Origin: Rhynchonema sp. JSB1_4
Lineage: Eukaryota > Nematoda > Chromadorea > Monhysterida > Xyalidae
Assembly (NCBI GenBank): GCA_030248065.1
Contig: JASAMV010003338.1
Span: forward strand, 48,320-112,319
Length of the DNA: 64,000 nt
Reading direction: 5' to 3'
Both the position numbers and the translations under genes were made by a program. Of the stretch, positions 1 to 14,149 are shown in pieces (position 1 is the first letter of the stretch; every line of letters begins with the position of its first letter). Under the pieces are notes generated by a model. That model had not been told where the DNA came from. It did not search any database and was given only the letters and a program-made list of their open reading frames with translations.

Positions 1-786
1 CGAACACACGGCGACGCGATGGTGGATTGGGTCTGAATGATGTTTGAGTCAAATGCACATCATGGTCAACCGTGTCATAACAGCACCCACCTTGCAACAT
101 CGTGTTCGTGTCCAACTTTGACGTGCGATTCAATCAACGCCAACGGCAATAACGCAGCGCAGAATTCACACTCGCAATAGAACGCTGTGCCGACCTCGGC
201 CAGGCCACAATCACGCAGACGAATGTCCATTTATTTCTCAAAACCTGGAAACGCGACAAAGACCATGGGAAGTAAAAGATCAATGGGCAACCGAAAGAAC
301 GCGAAATAGGACAACGATGGATGTTGTCGGGGCAAATTGGGTGACCGCACACGGTGCTCAGCACACAAGCCAACCGGACATTGAGCAAACTTTTTTATTC
401 AACACGCTGCCTGCCCAACAGCACATGACACCAAAAGGCACAATAGCAGTCCGCTGGGGAATGATGCAAAGATTGCAGGAAACGAGCATAATCAATAACA
501 TTGACAATGACATTGGTGGTGGTGCTATAAATATCCGGTCCAAGAAGAGCAACTATCAAAGTGATTTTTCGTCTTCAACTGATTACGATTGTTTGTCCGC
601 AGTACTGCCAGGCTGCAATATGTCATCACCCGCCGTCACGAATCGACGCGCGAACAACTCGCGTTCTTCCTGTAAAAAAATCTGAGTGGCTCAAAGTTGT
701 CATTTTTAATCGACATACATAAGATCAAAGTGGACAGGCACAAAACCAGCTACATAATGTAACCATCTATGGAGGTATGATCTGGA
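1..786. other. No gene recognised
   Basis: This stretch lies downstream of the RIOK3 stop. Short open frames exist on both strands but none shows a recognisable domain, splice structure or repeat. It may hold the RIOK3 3' UTR. Confidence 0.4.
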
Positions 787-3700
787 TCAAGGAATAATCT
801 GCACAGGCAGAGTGCCAGACAAACGACATATTGTCCAGCTGCCAATCAAAATGTTAGCGACAGAGTCACCATAACGAGGCCAGCCTGTATCTGCGACCTG
901 CAACAACATTTCGGCCAACTCCTCGTCCTGCTCATAGCGCTCCGATTCGATGTGCTTTTTCAGATCGGCGTCCGCCGGATTCTTCTTGTCATCGCGCAAC
1001 TCGCGACGTCGATTTTCGGTCAGGAAATCGTCCAGCTGCAATCGACTTGATGACTGGGATTTTAATGATACGAAAAGAACAAAAAGAAAAGGGTCACATA
1101 CGTCGGCGACAAAAGTCTCGTCGGAAGGCAGCGTCAGCCCGGTGATTTTATTGAACAATTCCCGCACGCTCGGCAAATCAATTAGTCCCTGAATAAGGCA
1201 TAGTTTAACAAAAAGAGAGTTCATGATGGTTCAACAACAAGAATAGCCAGTAACATAAAACTGCACCTGTTTGCAGAAGAACTGTCGAATGTTCATGCAA
1301 TCCTTTGCGAGAAATATGAGGGCGCGAGGATGGGACAGATCAACCGACTGTGAAACATCGATGAAATGGCATTTGTCTTTGTGATACAGAATGTTGTATT
1401 CGGACAAGTCAGCGTGCACGAGACGACATTGCACGTACATTCGAGTCATGATCTGTAGAAATCGATAAATCGTGTCAAACGACATCTGAAGGAATGTCGT
1501 ATCAAGCTTGATGATCGGTACGGTCCGGTCTTGGTTGTTGCCCTTTGTATCATGAGCATTTAGATACTTTCCGATGGCACTAATTTCGAGCAGCACAATA
1601 GTTGCTGAAAGGCGTACCTTTCAGGCTGGTCAAAAGCACTTTCATGCTTTACTTGGCGTCAGTAAATCTCGAAACATCTTCAGTGGAACGTCAAACTGGA
1701 CGTACGATGCCCAAATGTACCAGTCCCACCTTGACACACTGCTCGTACGCATCACTCAGCTGCTCCTCATCCAACCCGGCATTCTTCAGTTTCGGCGCCG
1801 GTTTTCCGTCCTGTCCGATGAATGACAGCACCAAAACGTGATTCTTCATTTTCACCACCGACGGACACGGGATGCCCGCGCGGCACATGCTGCACACAAA
1901 TGAATGGCATAACCACGACAATTATTGTTATGCTATGGGGTGGAACCCAACCGATTCAAATTCAATCGTTCCTTGTCGGCCCAGAACTTGAGCAATTTTC
2001 GCGGATTCCTAAACCGATAGTCATCCTTGACGTAATCGATTCGATTCTTGAACTCACTCAGTGTCGTCTTGAAGATCTTGATGGCGCACTCATTCGGCAC
2101 CTCGACTTCGTTGTCCGGATCCCTGTATTGACAAGGCCGATTTCAGACGCGTGTGACGACCACTGACAGACTTGTGTGCGCAGCGCAGTGATCTTTGTGA
2201 GAATAATATGGCTCGCATCAAACGTGACGAACGCATAAGGTTATGCAGTGGTGTCGTTGGGGGGGGGGGGGGAAGGGGGGGGGTTACCCCCCCCCTAGTA
2301 TCCGGTATCCGGTATCTTGATTTTTTCACCCAGGGGTATCCGGTATCCTGACTTTTTGTCCAGGGGTATCCTACCCTAAAATTTTCCCGAAAACCGTAAA
2401 AATCGCCCATTTTTACCTCTAAAATGCGCAAAATCGCTTGCTGGCGCAAGCATAACCCCAAAATGACCATTTTTTGCGCTTCCAGCACCAATTTTGCTCA
2501 ATTTTCCTCTAAAAAATTGACCTTTTTTGAACAACCCCCCCCCTGGGTATCCGAGATTTTTTATTTTGGGGAGCAACCCCCCCCTGGTATCCGAGATTTT
2601 TCATTTTGAGTATCCGGTATCCGAAAATTTTGGATTTTGGGTATCCGGTATCCTGACTTTTTGATTTCCCAACGACACCACTGAGGTTATGTGAATTTTA
2701 TTAATGAAGCATCATTCGATATTTACTGAACTATACCACTAATTTTGACCACTGTACGTTATTCCCCGTAGTGGGCGAACCACGTTTACGTCGGTCAGTG
2801 TAGTGGCTGGGGGGGGGATGGGGGGGATTCCCCCCCTAAGGAGTAGGTACCTTGCAACCACCCCTTGGGGGGGATGGGGGGGAAGGGTAGGTACCTTGCA
2901 ACCACCCCGGAGGGTACCTTGCAACCATCAATTTATGGTTTTTATAGGCAAAAATGGGTGTTTTTCGACCTCAAAACCCCAAAAATCGCGCGCTCCGCGC
3001 GCAAACCTCCATATAATAGGTATTTTAGGCAAATTTTCGGCCAAAATGCAAAAAAGTACCAATTTTTCGGCCAAATTTGCAGTATAATGCATGCAAAAAA
3101 CACCCTTTTTTCGGACCTCAGGGGTACCTTGCAACCTTCCGGAGGCTGGGTAGGGGGGTACCTTGCAACCATCTGGATCCATCCCCCCCAAGGGTACCTT
3201 GCAACCATTTGCCTGCCACTACACTGACGTCGGTCAAAATGTAGTGGCAGCAATGAATATGATACCCCTAATTCAATAAAAGTCACATACGCCAAGGCAG
3301 ATCCGATCCGAAAACATTGCCAAGCTTGATTAAGATAATGTTCTAACCGTCTCTGTTTCCAGTGAGCGCCTTGGACGTGCCCGGTGCATTCTCACTATGT
3401 TCTGATGCACCATCTCCTGTCCGTGAAAACAGGACGAAATGGGGCAAACATTTTGCTGCTAGGTAAGCCACAAATACACAGCAAACTACCTGCATCCAAA
3501 GGCGTGCAGCACGGTGGACTCCTTTCCGGTGGCTATCTGTCCGCCAATTGAGTCCAGCAGTCCGCTGTCAACCATTTTGAAGAGTATCAATCGTGTCTTG
3601 GCGTCCATCGCCAACTCCGATGTCGCTTGGTCCGTTTTGTCACGCACACGCGCCAAACGCTTTTGTTCGGCCGTTGAATGCGTGCGAAGTGAGTTGAATA

Positions 3701-6395
3701 CCTGTACAAATATCACAGGATTAATCTGAACAAATTTGAGTGGACATTTTGCCTTTGATGTTGACACTGCCGACGCCTGGCCAATTTCTTCTCGAAACAC
3801 AATTGAAAGTTACAAATTTTATCAATTTTTCGAAATCACACCGCAAAGACAACCGACATTGTCCCCTTCCCTTCTAATACCTTACCCTATTCGACAGCTG
3901 CACATCCATGCCAGCTGCATCACCGGTCATAAACTCGGGTGGAAACTGCAGCACGCGTCCGGTGTTGCGACGTGCCGATATCTCCTGGTCGTGCTTCGAC
4001 ACCACGCGGCCGTCCTGTCTCGTCAGACCGCTCTGACCGAACTTAGGGTCTTTGCGATCTGAAACAAATAGTCGGGTCGCATAGATCATCTGTTGGCGTC
4101 AACCAAAACATAGTACACAGCACACATAGTTCACAGCGTGCATAAAAACGCGTCCATTCATCAAATGGCTGATTATCAATGACAAAAACCAGACCTCAAC
4201 AAGTATATGCAAATATATAGAACCAGATCTATACATTATTTTCCTTGTTGCACACAACCTGGGGAATATGTGCAGCGCATATGCAACGTAAATATTTCGA
4301 AAATTACTGGCCCCCTTTATTGTTGAGAAACTTTTGTCAGAAAAAACATAGCTTTCCACCCAAAACAAACTTTTCAAAAAATTTGGCACAGACGACTGAG
4401 ATTTTGCGCTGCGCGCGCGAATTACACAACATTTACCCATGTTTGGAAGAAAATAACAATTTTTGAAAGCCTTTGCTCAGGTTTTTTTGTATTATCTGGC
4501 ATATAAAACCTCATTTTAGGTTTTCACTGAAAAATTACTAAGCCCGCTCTTTTTCTCCAAAAAAAATTACTGAGCCCCCTCTTTTTTCGTCGCACAAAGC
4601 CACTGATCCATTGCATATATTATATATTATTATGGGCTTTCGTACATGCAAATATATAGAACAGTGGTGTCGTTGGGGGGGAAGGGGGGTTACCCCCCTA
4701 GTATCCGGTATCTTGATTTTTTCACCCAGGGGTACCCGGTATCCTGACTTTTTGTCCAGGGGTATCCTACCCTAAATTTTTTTCGAAAACCGTGAAAATC
4801 GCCCATTTTTACCTCCAAAACGCTCAAAATCGCTTGCTAGTGCAAGCATAACCCCCAAAATGACCATTTTTTGCACTTTCAACACCGATTTTGCTCGATT
4901 TTCCTCTTAAAAAATTGACCTTTTTTGAACAACCCCCCTGGGTATCCGAGATTTTTTATTTTAGGGAGCAACCCCCCCTGGTATCCGAGATTTTTCATTT
5001 TGGGTATCCGGTATCCGAAAATTTTGGATTTTGGGTATCCGGTATCCTGACTTTTTGATTTCCCAACGACACCACTGATATAGAACCAGATCTATACATT
5101 ATTTTCCTTGTTGCACACATCCTGAGGAATTATGGGCTCCCGTTGAGGACTGACAAAGACTGTTTCCAGCACGCACTGTATTTTTTCGATGTTTCCAATT
5201 CGCGCAGATCCTCGTCGTCCGATTCGCTGTCGCTCTCTTCCTCCGGGTGATTCAGGCGATATTTCTCGAATGACACACTTACTGAAAAAGTTTGACGGTA
5301 AACTTGGTCGTTTTTGCGGTCTGAAAACCATGGGTTTGTTTGCCACTTTAGTACACGTTTGCACCCAAAATTTGAAAATTATATTGGGTCGAAACTTATA
5401 CTTATGTGACATCACAGAATATGTAAAATGTCAAAACAAGTCCGTAAGAATGCTTCCAGAGGCGCCATCACCCAAGCTCGATGCAAGTTAGACGACAACA
5501 ATCTGGTCGAACAAACAAACCGTTGTCTGTGTCTGTCTGTCCGTGAGTTCGTCCACCTTCTCACCCTTTCCTGTCCTGGTTTTGTGTTTATTTTTCATTC
5601 CCGTAACTTGCACACCCTGTTTTGTATTTATTTTCATGTCCGTAGACTCCACACCCGGTCTTGTAATTATGCTTCTTTCACAATCTTCTTATTTATGTAT
5701 TATTGAGTGGGTGTCGACGCTATAAACTAACTAACAAACAAACCGACCCGATTCATTGGCATTCATTTTGCGTTCCCTCAAGCGCAACATTTCGTCGTAT
5801 TCCCTATCGAAGTCGCGCTGCAACAACATGGCCAACATCAGGTCGTCGTCACACTCTGAGCCAGCAGCAGCAGACTGGGCCAGGTCACTGCCATTGCTCG
5901 ACCATGCAGCCGTTGGTGTGGCGTGTGATGAACTGGCCAGCTGCAAGAACCACACATGGTGATAAATTTGCCTTTGGTGTGAATTACTTGCCACGATCAC
6001 GGCCATATAGCAAGTGCAAAAAAAACGACATTTTCAGGATCAATACCTTTGATTAAAATGCCAGAAACGCACAGCAAGACACAACAAAGTGGTCATCAGC
6101 CAGCAGCCGACGAATTGCAAAATAAACCCCCAACAAGAGTAAGCAAAACGTCGTTCACAATTACTGATTCAAAGGTGACCTCTACGTCAAACTACGCAAC
6201 AATAATCACCTGTGCCTGATGTTCGACGGTCACATGTTTGGGCTCATCGACTTTATTCAGTTCCGACACCAATTGTTCGGACATTATTTCGGTCAAGCTC
6301 GTTGGTGCCATTTGCGTATCGGCCACATTTTTCCAGGGACTCGTTGGCTTGATGACCGATGGCGGTGATTCGACCATGCCCGCAGCCTTGGACAT
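787..6395 (-). CDS. RIOK3: RIO kinase 3 (atypical Ser/Thr kinase/ATPase)
   Basis: Member of the RIO family of atypical kinases; RIOK3 acts in the cytosol in late small-subunit rRNA maturation and innate signalling in animals. Exons read from phase: 6210-6395, 5748-5940, 5177-5320, 3886-4058, 3490-3701, 1952-2122, 1730-1889, 1267-1452, then 1188 down to about 1110, and one or two 3' exons to a stop near 787. The N-terminus carries a MSEQLVSEL motif and the MLLQRDFDREYDE motif that separate RIOK3 from RIOK1. The nucleotide loop is ATGKEST, the lysine strand CAIKIFK, the catalytic loop HADLSEYN and the metal-binding site IDVSQS, so the kinase core is intact. The last exon boundaries (after about 1110) are unsure. 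Introns 3 and 5 host hAT-like elements. Confidence 0.93.
2246..2683 (+). mobile_element. hAT-like MITE, family A, copy 1
   Basis: Ends are inverted repeats (CAGTGGTGTCGTTGGG at the left and its complement at the right) flanked by a perfect 8-bp target duplication, AGGTTATG. Homopolymer G and C tracts follow the left end. The interior holds tandem GTATCCGGTATC-type units. It lies inside RIOK3 intron 5 and has no coding capacity. The 8-bp duplication and CAG-type terminus point to mobilisation by a hAT transposase. Confidence 0.9.
2796..3226 (+). mobile_element. hAT-like MITE, family B
   Basis: Inverted termini CAGTGTAGTGGC / GCCACTACACTG with a perfect 8-bp duplication ACGTCGGT. The interior repeats GTACCTTGCAACC several times and carries the GGCAAAAATGGGTGTTTTTC module shared with other families in this window. 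It sits in RIOK3 intron 5, 112 bp from family A copy 1. Confidence 0.9.
4662..5077 (+). mobile_element. hAT-like MITE, family A, copy 2
   Basis: Same termini and interior as the copy at 2246-2683, flanked by the perfect 8-bp duplication ATATAGAA. It lies in RIOK3 intron 3. The two copies are very similar apart from the length of the G/C tracts, which suggests recent activity. Confidence 0.9.
5522..5575 (+). repeat. Dispersed 53-bp repeat, copy 1
   Basis: A stretch beginning GTTGTCTGTGTCTGTCTGTC is repeated nearly base for base at 8592-8644. This copy is in RIOK3 intron 2 and the other in a Ran intron, in the same orientation. No inverted ends are evident, so its origin is unclear. Confidence 0.7.
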
Positions 6396-7512
6396 CTTTG
6401 GATGGAATATTGAATGTACGATAATGAAATCGATATCACCTCACCTGCAACAATGAACATATGTAATTCTATCACCTTAGTACGTGGTCGTGGAACAAAT
6501 TCCAAGATTTAAAAAAGACGCAGAAGTAAAATTGTTTTTGGTGCCACCGCCCCTCGTTTCAACACAGTATGACATGCTGCGATGTTTCTGCACCCAGATG
6601 GTGCAATCGAGAGAAAAATAGAAGACTGCCGGTGCTGGTTTGAGACAGCGCCTGCATGGACAAGCACACACAAAAGCACTGACCTTTTTGTGGGCTTGCT
6701 GGGCTTCGGCCGTTGCACACCGTTTGTCGGAACCAGCACACAAACAATTCAAGCGGTGAAAGAGAGCGGCTGTGACAAAATGCAGAAGCTGGGCACAAAA
6801 GACGAAACACAATGCCACAAACATGACATAATCAAATAATAGCAAGCTTTATCAAGCAAGCAGCGCATGACAAAGCGCACTGCACGGACAGCAACTGTTC
6901 CGCGTTTTCCAACACTTGATCTTTTTATTCAACAATCTAAAAAAACCCACCAAATTCTACCAATTCAATGTGTTTCTCATTCACTCACTCAATCAGTCAG
7001 ACAATAAGAAAAAACACAGGATTACACAGATCATCCCACAAATATACGTATAGCAATCAAAGATACGAAACGAAAGCAATACAATCACACGATTACAGAA
7101 GAAATACGAGAACACACATTTGATGCCGCAGCGAGCACAATTCACTCCATACATACGAGAGTTGAAAAACACCGTCAAAACCTACAAACAATTTGAAAGC
7201 AGGAACAAAAACAAGACAAGATGTAAATGAGCTCGACGTTACACGTATGATCAGTGAAATATTACTAAAACTTTGTCACATATCCGCATGGTTGACGTGA
7301 CATTCTTTCAGCCACCAAAACCGTTTTCGTTTCAACTGTGTAAATGTTTGTAACAAACGACTGATGCAACAAGTCTTACCGGTTTGATTACACAACAAGA
7401 GAGTGGGGAGCGAAACTTAAAAAGTAATAACAACAAAAACACGACAAGATAAACTTCAAAACATAGAAACCACAATAATTGAGGAAAGTTAGCGCATTGA
7501 AACATCGCTGAT
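6396..7512. other. Region between RIOK3 start and Ran stop, no gene recognised
   Basis: Holds the presumed RIOK3 5' UTR and promoter (an AG-type acceptor lies near 6450 on the minus strand) and the Ran 3' UTR. The middle is A-rich with many short ACACA tracts. No further coding signal was found. Confidence 0.4.
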
Positions 7513-9213
<1,701 letters not shown>

Positions 9214-9397
9214 ATTGACGCTTTCAATTAATACTTGATTCGCTCGGCGACAGTATTTATACCATCAATCAAAGAATTTTCAACCAATTGACTGCTGCAA
9301 CGCAATATTGTTACTTTGTAGCTGTAGGGGTGATTGTGTGCCTCTCTTTCTGATTTGTAATGTTCAATTTGGATCTGAAAAATAAAAAGAAAGGGTT

Positions 9398-9727
9398 GGG
9401 GTTGGGGGGGGTCACTAACCGCCGCGCCAGGTACACTAACCGCCTCAATTTTTGCTCAAAGGAGGCATTTTTAGGCCCAAAAATGGGCATTTTTAAGCCT
9501 AGAATGGGTGATTTTTAGGTCGATGTTGTCAAAAGTCGCCAAAATGGCATTTTTATGGAGAATTTTTTCCAAGAAGGGCCAAAAATCGGTCAAATTTCCT
9601 ACCTCAAAAAGTGACTTTTTCCTGAATTTCGGTCTTCCCCCCTTCTCCCCCAGGGAGGTACACTAACCGCCGTACGGAAAAAAGGGGTAGGTACACTAAT
9701 CGCCGCGCCGGACCAGAAACTACACTG
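9398..9727 (+). mobile_element. hAT-like MITE, family D, copy lacking its left end
   Basis: Contains the family D interior (CACTAACCGCC units, TTTTTAGG modules) and the right terminus AACTACACTG. The left terminus CAGTGTAGTTCC is missing and the homology starts in a G-rich run near 9398, so this copy is 5'-truncated. Confidence 0.75.
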
Positions 9728-10591
9728 GTGCTCAGGTGCATTTATGCATGTTTGTTGTTCGTTCACAGCACATAATACGCCTCTTATTGACGAATAGACA
9801 CGAATAAATGCGATTGCAAGGGAAAAAACATCCTTCCAAACCCCGTTTTAGAGGTTTTTGGGGGTATTTCTGGGAACAATTTTTTCAGGTTCGGGTCAGT
9901 GATATACTGTCATAAAAATCGCAAAAATTATGACAAAAATTGGGTTAAAATCTGAGCCAAAAATTCGGGCCGGGCGGGGCCGGAGATTTGGGGGTTCGGG
10001 CCGGGCCGGGCACCTATACTGTCATAAAGAACCGTTTTTTATTTTTCGTGAAAAAAAACGGTTTTTTTCGAAAAAACCCGTTTTTTTTCAAATATTTTTC
10101 CAGTACTTAAGAACGTAATTTCGAAAAAATATAACAATTTCAGTGCAAAATTTGTTCGAAGTGACGAGAGTGTTCTTGAAGAGTGTTGAAGTCAGTCGAA
10201 AACACCTGGTTTACACGCTTTTTGGTCCATTTTGGGACGGTTAACTTTCGTGCTCGAGCCAATTTTTCACTAAAATCGAAAAACAGCTTTGCATTACAAT
10301 TTTTTGGCAAAATTGGAATAAAGTACCGATATTTTTTCGATCAAAAACCGAAAAGGCACCCACGGAAAAATAAATGGAAAAGTATTCGGGTCTCGGAAAA
10401 AACGGTTTTTTTCGGAAAAAACGGTTTTTTTTCGGAAAAAACGGTTTTTTTCGCCTGCCAGAGTAGTCAGTGAATTAAAAGAGCTCCCGGAATAGAGCCC
10501 CCCGTAATAGAGCCCCAAAATGGGGTCAGTGAATTAATAGGGCTCCTTCCCTTCTATTTAGGTTTTTACGGTATCCCCCTCCACCTCCAAC
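9728..10591. mobile_element. Transposon remnants (family E/F-like), gene-free
   Basis: Contains a GGGCCGGGC-rich stretch (about 9960-10010) shared with the family F element at 40699-42822, several AAAACGGTTTTTTTCG repeats (about 10030-10460), and a right end TTTTTACGG/TA at about 10572 matching family E. Ends cannot be paired with confidence. No coding sequence seen. Confidence 0.5.
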
Positions 10592-11005
10592 CAGTGCTGT
10601 GACTACTTTTGCGAGGGTACATAGGTGGAAAAAATCGGGGCGGGTAGGGGGGTAGTGTGCCTGGGATTTTGGGGGGGAATCCGGTTTGGGGGGGAGGGGG
10701 GAAGATTTTTCGGGGCGGGTAGGGTACAACACAAGTTTTTTCGGGTGCCTGTTTTTATGTACTAAAAAGGGCATATATTTATATATTTTTATATATTTTT
10801 TATATATTTTTATATATCAGATTTTTTGCACTTTTTAGGGTTTTCGGTCGAAATTTGGGCATTTTTGACCGAAAAATGGGCATTTTGGGGGTAAAAATCG
10901 GGGCGGGTAGGGTACAAGAGCGGGGCGGGTAGGGGGGTAGCGTACCAGGCCGGGGCGGGTAGGGTACCATTGGGGGACCCCCACTCCCCCCCAGCCACAG
11001 CACTG
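10592..11005 (+). mobile_element. hAT-like MITE, family M
   Basis: Termini CAGTGCTGTG / CACAGCACTG with a perfect 8-bp duplication CCTCCAAC at 10584-10591 and 11006-11013. The interior has many CGGGGCGGGTAGGG units and TATATATTTTTA runs. It has inserted into a family D-like element whose right part continues after 11013. Confidence 0.88.
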
Positions 11006-11013
11006 CCTCCAAC

Positions 11014-11500
11014 ACTGCAGGGAGGTACACTAATTTCCCCTCCGAAAAAGTAGGGAGGTACACCAATTTCCCCGCCGGACCAGGAACTACCACTGGACCG
11101 GGCCGGAGATGTGGGGGTTCGGGCCGGGCCGGGCCGGAGATTTGGGGGCTCGGGCCGGGCCGGGCCCGCCAAAACCGGCCCGATTGCGACCTCTGCTCCC
11201 CCCCAATAAATTGAACCCACCAAAAGGACCCCAGTGAAAAAATATACCGTAAAATCTAAAATACAAGGGGGGCTGATTTTTTCACTGACCCCTTTTAGGG
11301 GGCTGTATTTAGGGGGCTCCAGTGTAATTCCTGGGGGGAGGGGGTCCCCCTCGGGTACGCTATCTCCCCCTCGGGTGGTACACTATCCCCCTATCTCCCC
11401 CTCTGGGTACACTATCTCCCCCAATTTTTGCCTAAAATGGCCATTTTTAAGCCTGAAATGGGCATTTTTAGGCCTAAAATGTGTGATTTCAAATTCAAAT
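11014..11500. mobile_element. Patchwork of partial D, F and E elements
   Basis: In order: the right part of a family D element (to about 11092, host of family M), a family F right end (GCGACCTCTG, ending 11195), an E-type end (CCGTAAAATCTAAAATAC near 11246), and the left half of another family D element starting near 11312. These are fragments without complete boundaries. Confidence 0.6.
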
Positions 11501-11576
11501 TTTATTTGCAAGCTCACGCAAAGACCTACAACGAGATCCGGAAAACACCTGAAAAATAAACGAGTGTACGTAACAC

Positions 11577-11974
11577 CAGTGTAGTTCCTGGGGGGGGAGG
11601 GGGGGTCCCCCCCCCCCTAAGGTACACTAACCGCCGCGACCAAGGTACACTAGTACACTAACCGCCGCGCCAGGTACACTAACCGCCTCAATTTTTGCCT
11701 AAAATCGGCATTTTTAGGCCTAAAATGGGCATTTTTAGGCCTAAAATGGGTGATTTTCAGGTCAATGATGTCAAAAGTCGCCAAAATACCCTTTTTATGG
11801 AGATTTTTTTCCAAAAAAGGGGCAAAAATCGGTCAAATTTTCTACCTCAAAAAGTGACTTTTTCCTGGATTTGGGTCTTCCCCCCCCCCTTCCCCCCCAG
11901 GGAGGTACACTAACCGCCGCACGGAAAAAAGGGGTAGGTACACTAACCGCCGCGCCGGACCAGGAACTACACTG
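11577..11974 (+). mobile_element. hAT-like MITE, family D, complete copy
   Basis: Termini CAGTGTAGTTCCTGG and complement, flanked by a perfect 8-bp duplication CGTAACAC. Interior has repeated ACACTAACCGCC motifs and the TTTTTAGGCCTAAAATGGGC modules. About 398 bp, the same size as the copy at 26626. Confidence 0.9.
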
Positions 11975-12154
11975 CGTAACACAATGATAATCACGAATGA
12001 ACAAACGACAAAACGGACCAGAGAAATTTTAAACCAACCAAAAACAGCAACGACAGGCGAAAATCAGTGATCAATGGCGCACACGAGATGACAACAGGCG
12101 ATAACAAAAACCAACGATTACCTGAAAGCAGCAACTCAGTGACTGAGGAGATCA

Positions 12155-12583
12155 GTCAACGACGGCTGAGAATTTTGTTGAAATATGGCGAGAAACTACG
12201 TCTCGACCACGTGAGTTTAGTTTAGATTTAAAGGCCGCAATTGAGGCAGCGGAGACGACGTCCTCTGGGAGCCTGTTCCAGAGGTCCACAACGCGATAAG
12301 CCCAATACCCGGACAAGTCCGGACCCGCGCCATGAACTCGACACAAACTGTGGGAGTGCCCTCGGGTTGGGCGGTCGGTGTCACGCGGTGGAAAGAATGA
12401 TTCCTTGGTTACCCCAGGTATGAGACCACGAACGACTTTGTACACGAGCACAAGATCGTTCACGGCCCGGCGATAAATTAGGGGGTCCAAATTTAGTGCA
12501 TGCAAACGCTGTTGGTAAGACAGTGTCTGCATGCCTGGTAAATAATAAGTGAACCTACGTTGAATTTTTTCAACGTTTTTAGC
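12155..12583 (-). pseudogene. Non-LTR retrotransposon reverse transcriptase, C-terminal fragment
   Basis: The minus-strand frame (stop at 12152-12154) encodes the conserved C-terminal RT region of CR1/Jockey-like LINEs: a VEKIQRRFT start, a LSYQQRLHALNL block, an RGHS motif and a VVDLWNRLPEDVV block. The fragment joins a family D MITE at about 12583. The catalytic FADD-box region is absent, so it cannot be autonomous. Confidence 0.85.
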
Positions 12584-13140
12584 CAAAGTGATTTTCAGGT
12601 CAATGTTCTCAAACGTCGCCAAAATACCTTTTTATAAAGAATTTTTTCCAAAAAGGGGCAAAAATACCGTATTCCCTGAAATAGAGCCCACCAAAAATAG
12701 AGCCCACCAAAAATACAGCCCCCCTAAAAGCGGTCAGTGAAAAAATACAGCCCCCAAAAATACAGCCCCCCCCAACTTGGAATTCCCCGCTTGGGGGTCG
12801 TAAAGTCAAGTTCTTGTATAAGACACCTTGTGTACAAAGTTTTATGATGACGTAGCCTTTTATGGAAGATCTGCCTGCACCTAAAAGCACTCAATAATGA
12901 CCAGTAACACCCTGACAGAACTCCATTTTAGGGGTATTTTTTGGAACATTTTTTGAGATTTTGGGCAGCGAAAAAATACAGCCCCCTAGAGCCCCCCCCC
13001 CCAAAAATACAGCCCCCTAAAAGGGGTCAGTGAAAAAATACAGCCACCCTTGTATTTTAGGTTTTACGGTATGTCAAATTTTCTACCTCAAAAAGTGACT
13101 TTTTCCCGAATTTGGGTCTTCCCCCCTTCCCCCCTCGGGG
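12584..13140 (+). mobile_element. Family D fragment interrupted by a family E element
   Basis: 12584-12668 and 13073-13140 are adjacent parts of one family D interior (GTGATTTTCAGGTCAATG ... and CAAATTTTCTACCTCAAAAA). Between them sits a family E element whose ends are CCGTATTCCCTGAAATAG and GGTTTTACGG, flanked by TA on both sides, as Tc1/mariner-type insertions are. The nested order is therefore D first, E later. Confidence 0.8.
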
Positions 13141-13332
13141 GCATAGTAGTGGCAGGGGGGTTGGGGGTTACCGGTTACCCCCTCTCACTACTTACCTACC
13201 ACAAAACCCGAGGGGGTTGGGGGGGGGTTGAGTACTTACCTCTGACAACTCCAAATCATACCTCTCACAATCAATTTTAAACCTTTTTAAGGCAAAAATC
13301 GGTGTTTTTCGACCTTATTTTTAACGAATTTT
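13141..13332 (+). mobile_element. MITE fragment related to family B
   Basis: Begins TAGTGGCAGGGGGG, carries ACTTACCT units and ends in the GGCAAAAATCGGTGTTTTTC module found in family B. It abuts the retrotransposon fragment at 13333. Terminal repeats at the right side are missing. Confidence 0.6.
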
Positions 13333-13690
13333 TTTATTCTTTAACGAAATTTTGCAACGGGAATAGTAGGTGTTGGTATTTGGTTCCCGATGCATGCGCG
13401 AGCGCAGACGAAACTCGGTTCTACGCAGGCGGGAAAGCTGAGGTGACCAGTCGGGCATACCCGGGCCGGTTGTCGAGGAGCCGCCGCGTGAGATGGGCAC
13501 AAATTCTTTAATGGCCATTTGGCATGCCAATTTGATGGCATCCCAGGTGGAAAGTGGGTCAGAAAATGGGCCATAAAGAATTTCATCCCATGGAATATTG
13601 AGAGAAAGAAAAGCTTCCATCACGTCCCATTTCGCTCGGCCCCAGTTCCGAAAACGGGTGATTTTACGACATTTTGCGAAAAATTTAAAA
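13333..13690 (-). pseudogene. Non-LTR retrotransposon fragment (linker before reverse transcriptase)
   Basis: Minus-strand frame with FRNWGRAKWDVMEAFLS, a DPLSTWDAI block and PDWSPQLSRLRRTEFRLRSR, typical of the segment between endonuclease and RT in CR1/Jockey-like LINEs. It is on the same strand and in the right order relative to 12155-12583, so both are probably one element from which the RT core was lost and which was invaded by MITEs. Confidence 0.8.
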
Positions 13691-14149
13691 ACAGTAACGC
13701 GAAATTTGCGTATGACGGACGAAAACGTTTGGTGAACCGGTGAACGTGCGCAGCGCACTCCAGAAGAGAATAGCGTTCTATCCGTGTGCATTATTATGTC
13801 CGTGTGTTGTGACTCATGCTCCACTTCTTGTCCGGTGCTCCACGTCCATGTCTTGCAATCAAACACCCCGTCATGTCCCTTGAAATTATACACTGCCATA
13901 TACAACCAAGAGTTGGTGTTCTTTTTTGGATGTAAATCGTTTCTCTCACATTTGCAAGCTTTCGGTGTTTTGTCACATGTTGCCAACAGTCTTTGTTGAC
14001 ATCTGTTGCTAAGTTGAATGCGGTGTGTCCTAGTTCTTCAGTGTGTTGTTTCGTAGAGTGCAAAAATGGACGAATGACAAAATGGCATGATCAGAAGAAA
14101 AAATAAGATCCTTGAACCCAATCGCCTCCAACCTACGGCCCAGCTCCAA

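Noticed and set aside
787..6395. Assignment of the RIO kinase to RIOK1
   Set aside because: The N-terminal MSEQLVSEL and DFDREYDE motifs and the catalytic-domain insert pattern are those of RIOK3.
13321..13986. A 221-codon minus-strand open frame as a host gene
   Set aside because: Its C-terminal 120 residues are retrotransposon sequence and the upstream part is chance frame with no domain.
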